Positions 62,038-64,000 of a DNA stretch of 64,000 bases are shown piece by piece. Origin of the DNA: JABWCQ01 sp964530625. GTDB lineage: Bacteria; Electryoneota; RPQS01. The notes under the pieces are model-generated. The model did no database searches. It worked only from the letters and a program-made list of their open reading frames with translations, and had not been told where the DNA came from. Position 1 is the stretch's first letter, and the number at the start of each line of letters is the position of its first letter. The translations under genes were made by a program, and so were the position numbers. Location of the stretch: contig CAZHAK010000001.1 of assembly GCA_964530625.1 (NCBI GenBank), forward strand, positions 270,861 through 334,860, in the 5' to 3' direction.

Positions 62038-62342
62038 GCATCATTCTGAACATGACTGCTTGGTCGACTTCTTTGTGAAATAATAGGCAATAGGTTTATA
62101 CTTCTAAACGTCAAGTCTACCAAGTCATATATTAGTCTAACACGTGCACCACACGGGATCAAGCGACGGCCAACAACGTGAACCAAGACATGAAATCGGG
62201 GTAGCAAGAGGTTGACATTAAGGAGAAATTGTCCGAGTTGCTTAACCGAAAATTGAGTCGGCCAATCACGCATTTGAACATAGTTCTGGTCATTTTGCGT
62301 CAATTTCGCCACGAGGAAGCAGTTCTTATTAGGACAAAGGTA
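62038..62342. other. Non-coding gap in the island
   Basis: 305 nt between the KTSC gene and the PD-(D/E)XK gene (or 335 nt to the shorter start). A 97-codon frame crosses it on the minus strand but shows no recognisable domain and no ribosome site. No hairpin terminator noticed. Confidence 0.4.
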
Positions 62343-62555
62343 CTAAATTCTCGTGCAGGGGTAGCCAGCTTTCTTAATAAACTGGCTAAGGTATGAACCC
62401 TTGGACGCCGAATTAATCAAACCGTCATAGACAGATTCGGGAACATTGTAGTACTGATAAACACTTCCATTCAGGAACTCGATTTCAAGAGTTGAAGTTT
62501 CCAAGTCATAGCCAATCGATGCAATATTACTTGACTGAACAGGAATTCGTTCCAT
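62343..62555 (-). CDS. KTSC-domain small protein
   Basis: 70 aa from the ATG at 62555, one nt after the HerA-like stop, with AAAGGA ~9 nt before it. The much longer open frame upstream is only the HerA gene read in another frame. The whole protein is one KTSC domain: VQSSNIASIGYDLETSTLEI, FLNGSVYQYYNVPESVYDGL, ASKGSYLSQFIKKAGY. Function of the domain is not established; it is often found as an isolated small protein or on lysyl-tRNA synthetase-like proteins. Coupling to HerA suggests a partner role. Confidence 0.85.
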   Translation of the reverse strand: MERIPVQSSNIASIGYDLETSTLEIEFLNGSVYQYYNVPESVYDGLINSASKGSYLSQFIKKAGYPCTRI

Positions 62556-62556
62556 T

Positions 62557-64000
62557 TTATAGTCCTTTCTCATCAGTGTTATCAAGAGGTACCGAAGGTA
62601 TTCGCCGCTGACGCCATCCGGTGACTGATACATCAAAAGCTGGTTTGTCGATTCTTGGCTTTCGCCAGTTGCTAGCAACCGGTGGATCATCACTTGTAGG
62701 CCTCGGTTCAATGAGCGGCAGTCGAATTCGGCTTGGTATCTGCATTGCTTCGCCAAGAATGATTGCTTCACCTGTTCTGAGAGCTGGTAGAAGCTCGATC
62801 AATCCAACGAGAGAATCTGGAACCGCTGACTTTACATGCCCTTGATCGCCACTATTTGATAGCCTTAGCGTGATAAAGGATCCACATTGTGACAAGATAG
62901 TCTCGTCTAGTTCTGATGGCCTCTGACTGACAATAACTGCTCCTACTCCGTATTTTCTCCCTTCTTTCAGAATGCGCCTTACCGAACGTGATGCGTATCC
63001 TGTAACGAATTGTGATGTTTCGCCCCTTGGCAAGTAAGAATGGGCTTCCTCAAACACAACCAGCAAAGGCTGCTGCCTGCCGATTCCAGGGATATCTCTT
63101 CCCCAGAACATTCCTTCGAATAGTATTCTAGACATGGCGCCAACAACTAAATCGATTATTTCAGACGGCACACCGCCAAGATCGAGAATTGTGATGTTGT
63201 GCTCGTGATTGATCCATTCGAACAATAGGTCATTTAGGTCTTTCGTCGATCCATCGTAGTCATTGAGCGAAAGGAGAAAATCAAAACGCTTGTCTTTCAA
63301 ACGGCCTAGCATTCTGTTAGAATATGCACCCATTATTGGCTGTTGCTGAGGTCTAAACGGAGCAGAACTACCTAGTCCGACTGGTTCGAAAGTTGCGGAC
63401 GTCAAGGATTCTGCATCACCTTCCACAACCAAAGCTTCATTGGACCTTGCTGAATCTGAATATGTAACCCGTTGCTGTCGGTCAAAAAAGTACCATAGTT
63501 CTCTTAAGGAGAAGGGAATAGGTGAATCTGATGTGACAATGGAATCGTCTATGTTTCCGGCACGAAGGTTTTTGCAATTCTCCTTCTTCATTTCATATAT
63601 CTTTTCTCGAAGAAGCAAATCTTGTTGCGACTCTGTTGAGCTTCTTCGGTCAACGAGAAACCATGCTAACTCATCAAATGAAAGAGCCCAATATGGTAGC
63701 AACAGAGGGTGAATCTTATCTCTTATTGAGAATACTCTGGCTGAGCCTTGAAATGATGCACTATATTCGCTATGCGGGTCTATAACAACAATTCGAGCGC
63801 TTGGATAAGAACCATCGGTCAGGGCTCTAAGAAGAGCAGCAACAGTATTCGATTTCCCACTACCGGTTGATCCCACGATTGCAACGTGCCGTGTAACAAT
63901 CTTATCCAGATCAACGTAGGCAGTCAAACTCTCAGAGGCGGCATGTGTCCCGATAGCCACCATCGTACTACCTTTGCGCGCATAAATAACTGCTAGATCT
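62557..64000 (-). CDS. HerA-like DNA-pumping ATPase (5' end outside window)
   Basis: At least 481 residues are visible and the frame is open to the edge (DLAVIYARKGSTMVAIGTH), so the N-terminal HAS-barrel-like part lies outside. Walker A VGSTGSGKSNTVAALL, VVIDPHSEYSASF, Walker B LLVVFEEAHSYLPRG, sensor/arginine region RRILKEGRKYGVGAVIVSQR and the C-terminal latch RTGEAIILGEAMQIPSRI are those of HerA/DUF87 ATPases. These hexamers translocate on DNA and drive a nuclease partner; in defence islands they pair with Sir2, DUF4297 or other effectors. The KTSC gene and a PD-(D/E)XK nuclease follow. Confidence 0.9.
   Translation of the reverse strand, partial: DLAVIYARKGSTMVAIGTHAASESLTAYVDLDKIVTRHVAIVGSTGSGKSNTVAALLRALTDGSYPSARIVVIDPHSEYSASFQGSARVFSIRDKIHPLLLPYWALSFDELAWFLVDRRSSTESQQDLLLREKIYEMKKENCKNLRAGNIDDSIVTSDSPIPFSLRELWYFFDRQQRVTYSDSARSNEALVVEGDAESLTSATFEPVGLGSSAPFRPQQQPIMGAYSNRMLGRLKDKRFDFLLSLNDYDGSTKDLNDLLFEWINHEHNITILDLGGVPSEIIDLVVGAMSRILFEGMFWGRDIPGIGRQQPLLVVFEEAHSYLPRGETSQFVTGYASRSVRRILKEGRKYGVGAVIVSQRPSELDETILSQCGSFITLRLSNSGDQGHVKSAVPDSLVGLIELLPALRTGEAIILGEAMQIPSRIRLPLIEPRPTSDDPPVASNWRKPRIDKPAFDVSVTGWRQRRIPSVPLDNTDEKGL

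Noticed and set aside
62019..62312. 97-codon minus-strand frame between the KTSC and PD-(D/E)XK genes
   Set aside because: No domain, no ribosome site, overlaps the next gene; composition looks like non-coding DNA.
62556..62771. Long version of the KTSC frame (142 codons)
   Set aside because: The first half is the HerA gene read in another frame; the KTSC domain is complete from 62555.

Overview
The window looks like a chromosomal piece of an uncultured bacterium of the FCB superphylum (Bacteroidetes-related candidate phyla such as Zixibacteria, KSB1, Electryoneota or Calditrichota). The evidence is several large secreted proteins that end in a type IX secretion (T9SS) sorting domain (NYPNPFNP...KMVLxK), a PorV/PorQ-like outer-membrane protein, and TonB-dependent receptor architecture. 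No rRNA, tRNA or CRISPR array was seen. The assignment rests on protein style only.

Left part (1-8.7 kb): the end of a T9SS-exported protein converges on a minus-strand cluster of nitroreductase, beta-CASP metallo-beta-lactamase RNase, SixA, two tandem thymidylate-kinase paralogues and Ppx/GppA. The nitroreductase resembles iodotyrosine deiodinases. A decayed XRE-cupin regulator and an intact DUF1858/DUF438/hemerythrin/PAS sensor follow. At 8.7-14.5 kb lies one very large (1934 aa) fusion of three methyltransferase and four glycosyltransferase domains. A PNGase F-like glycosidase is divergent from it, then two secreted surface proteins.

Middle part (20.9-48.5 kb): a long co-directional minus-strand starch/glycogen locus. 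Read in transcription order it encodes a TonB receptor, a 1154-aa surface protein, a PorV/PorQ protein, a starch-binding T9SS protein, a 1403-aa CBM25/GH13 alpha-amylase, a GH133-type debranching enzyme, MalK, a GH57 amylase, the MalE/MalF/MalG transporter, a second GH57-like enzyme and a starch-binding protein. Extracellular breakdown (T9SS amylase), outer-membrane uptake (TonB receptor, no SusD seen) and inner-membrane ABC import form one pathway. A plus-strand CBM48-like/esterase T9SS protein, a small double-TRASH/YHS protein and a PhoB/PhoR-type two-component pair follow.

Right part (53.4 kb to the end): an accessory island. It begins immediately after a 20-nt remnant matching the 3' end of tmRNA (or a tRNA), a classical attachment site, and continues past the window edge. 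All its genes lie on the minus strand: HerA-like ATPase (5' end outside), KTSC protein, Cas4-like PD-(D/E)XK nuclease, a UDG-fold-like protein, WYL regulator, Fis-type HTH protein and a DUF2779 Cas4-like/DEDD double nuclease. Then comes a three-gene cassette (GmrSD-like DUF262/DUF1524 nuclease, UDG-like protein, Nmad2-like protein) bracketed by 27-bp direct repeats that look like IS3-family ends. The tight gene overlaps and the nuclease, glycosylase and base-modification content suggest one or two anti-phage or DNA-modification-sensing systems. This is the best candidate for an undescribed system in the window.
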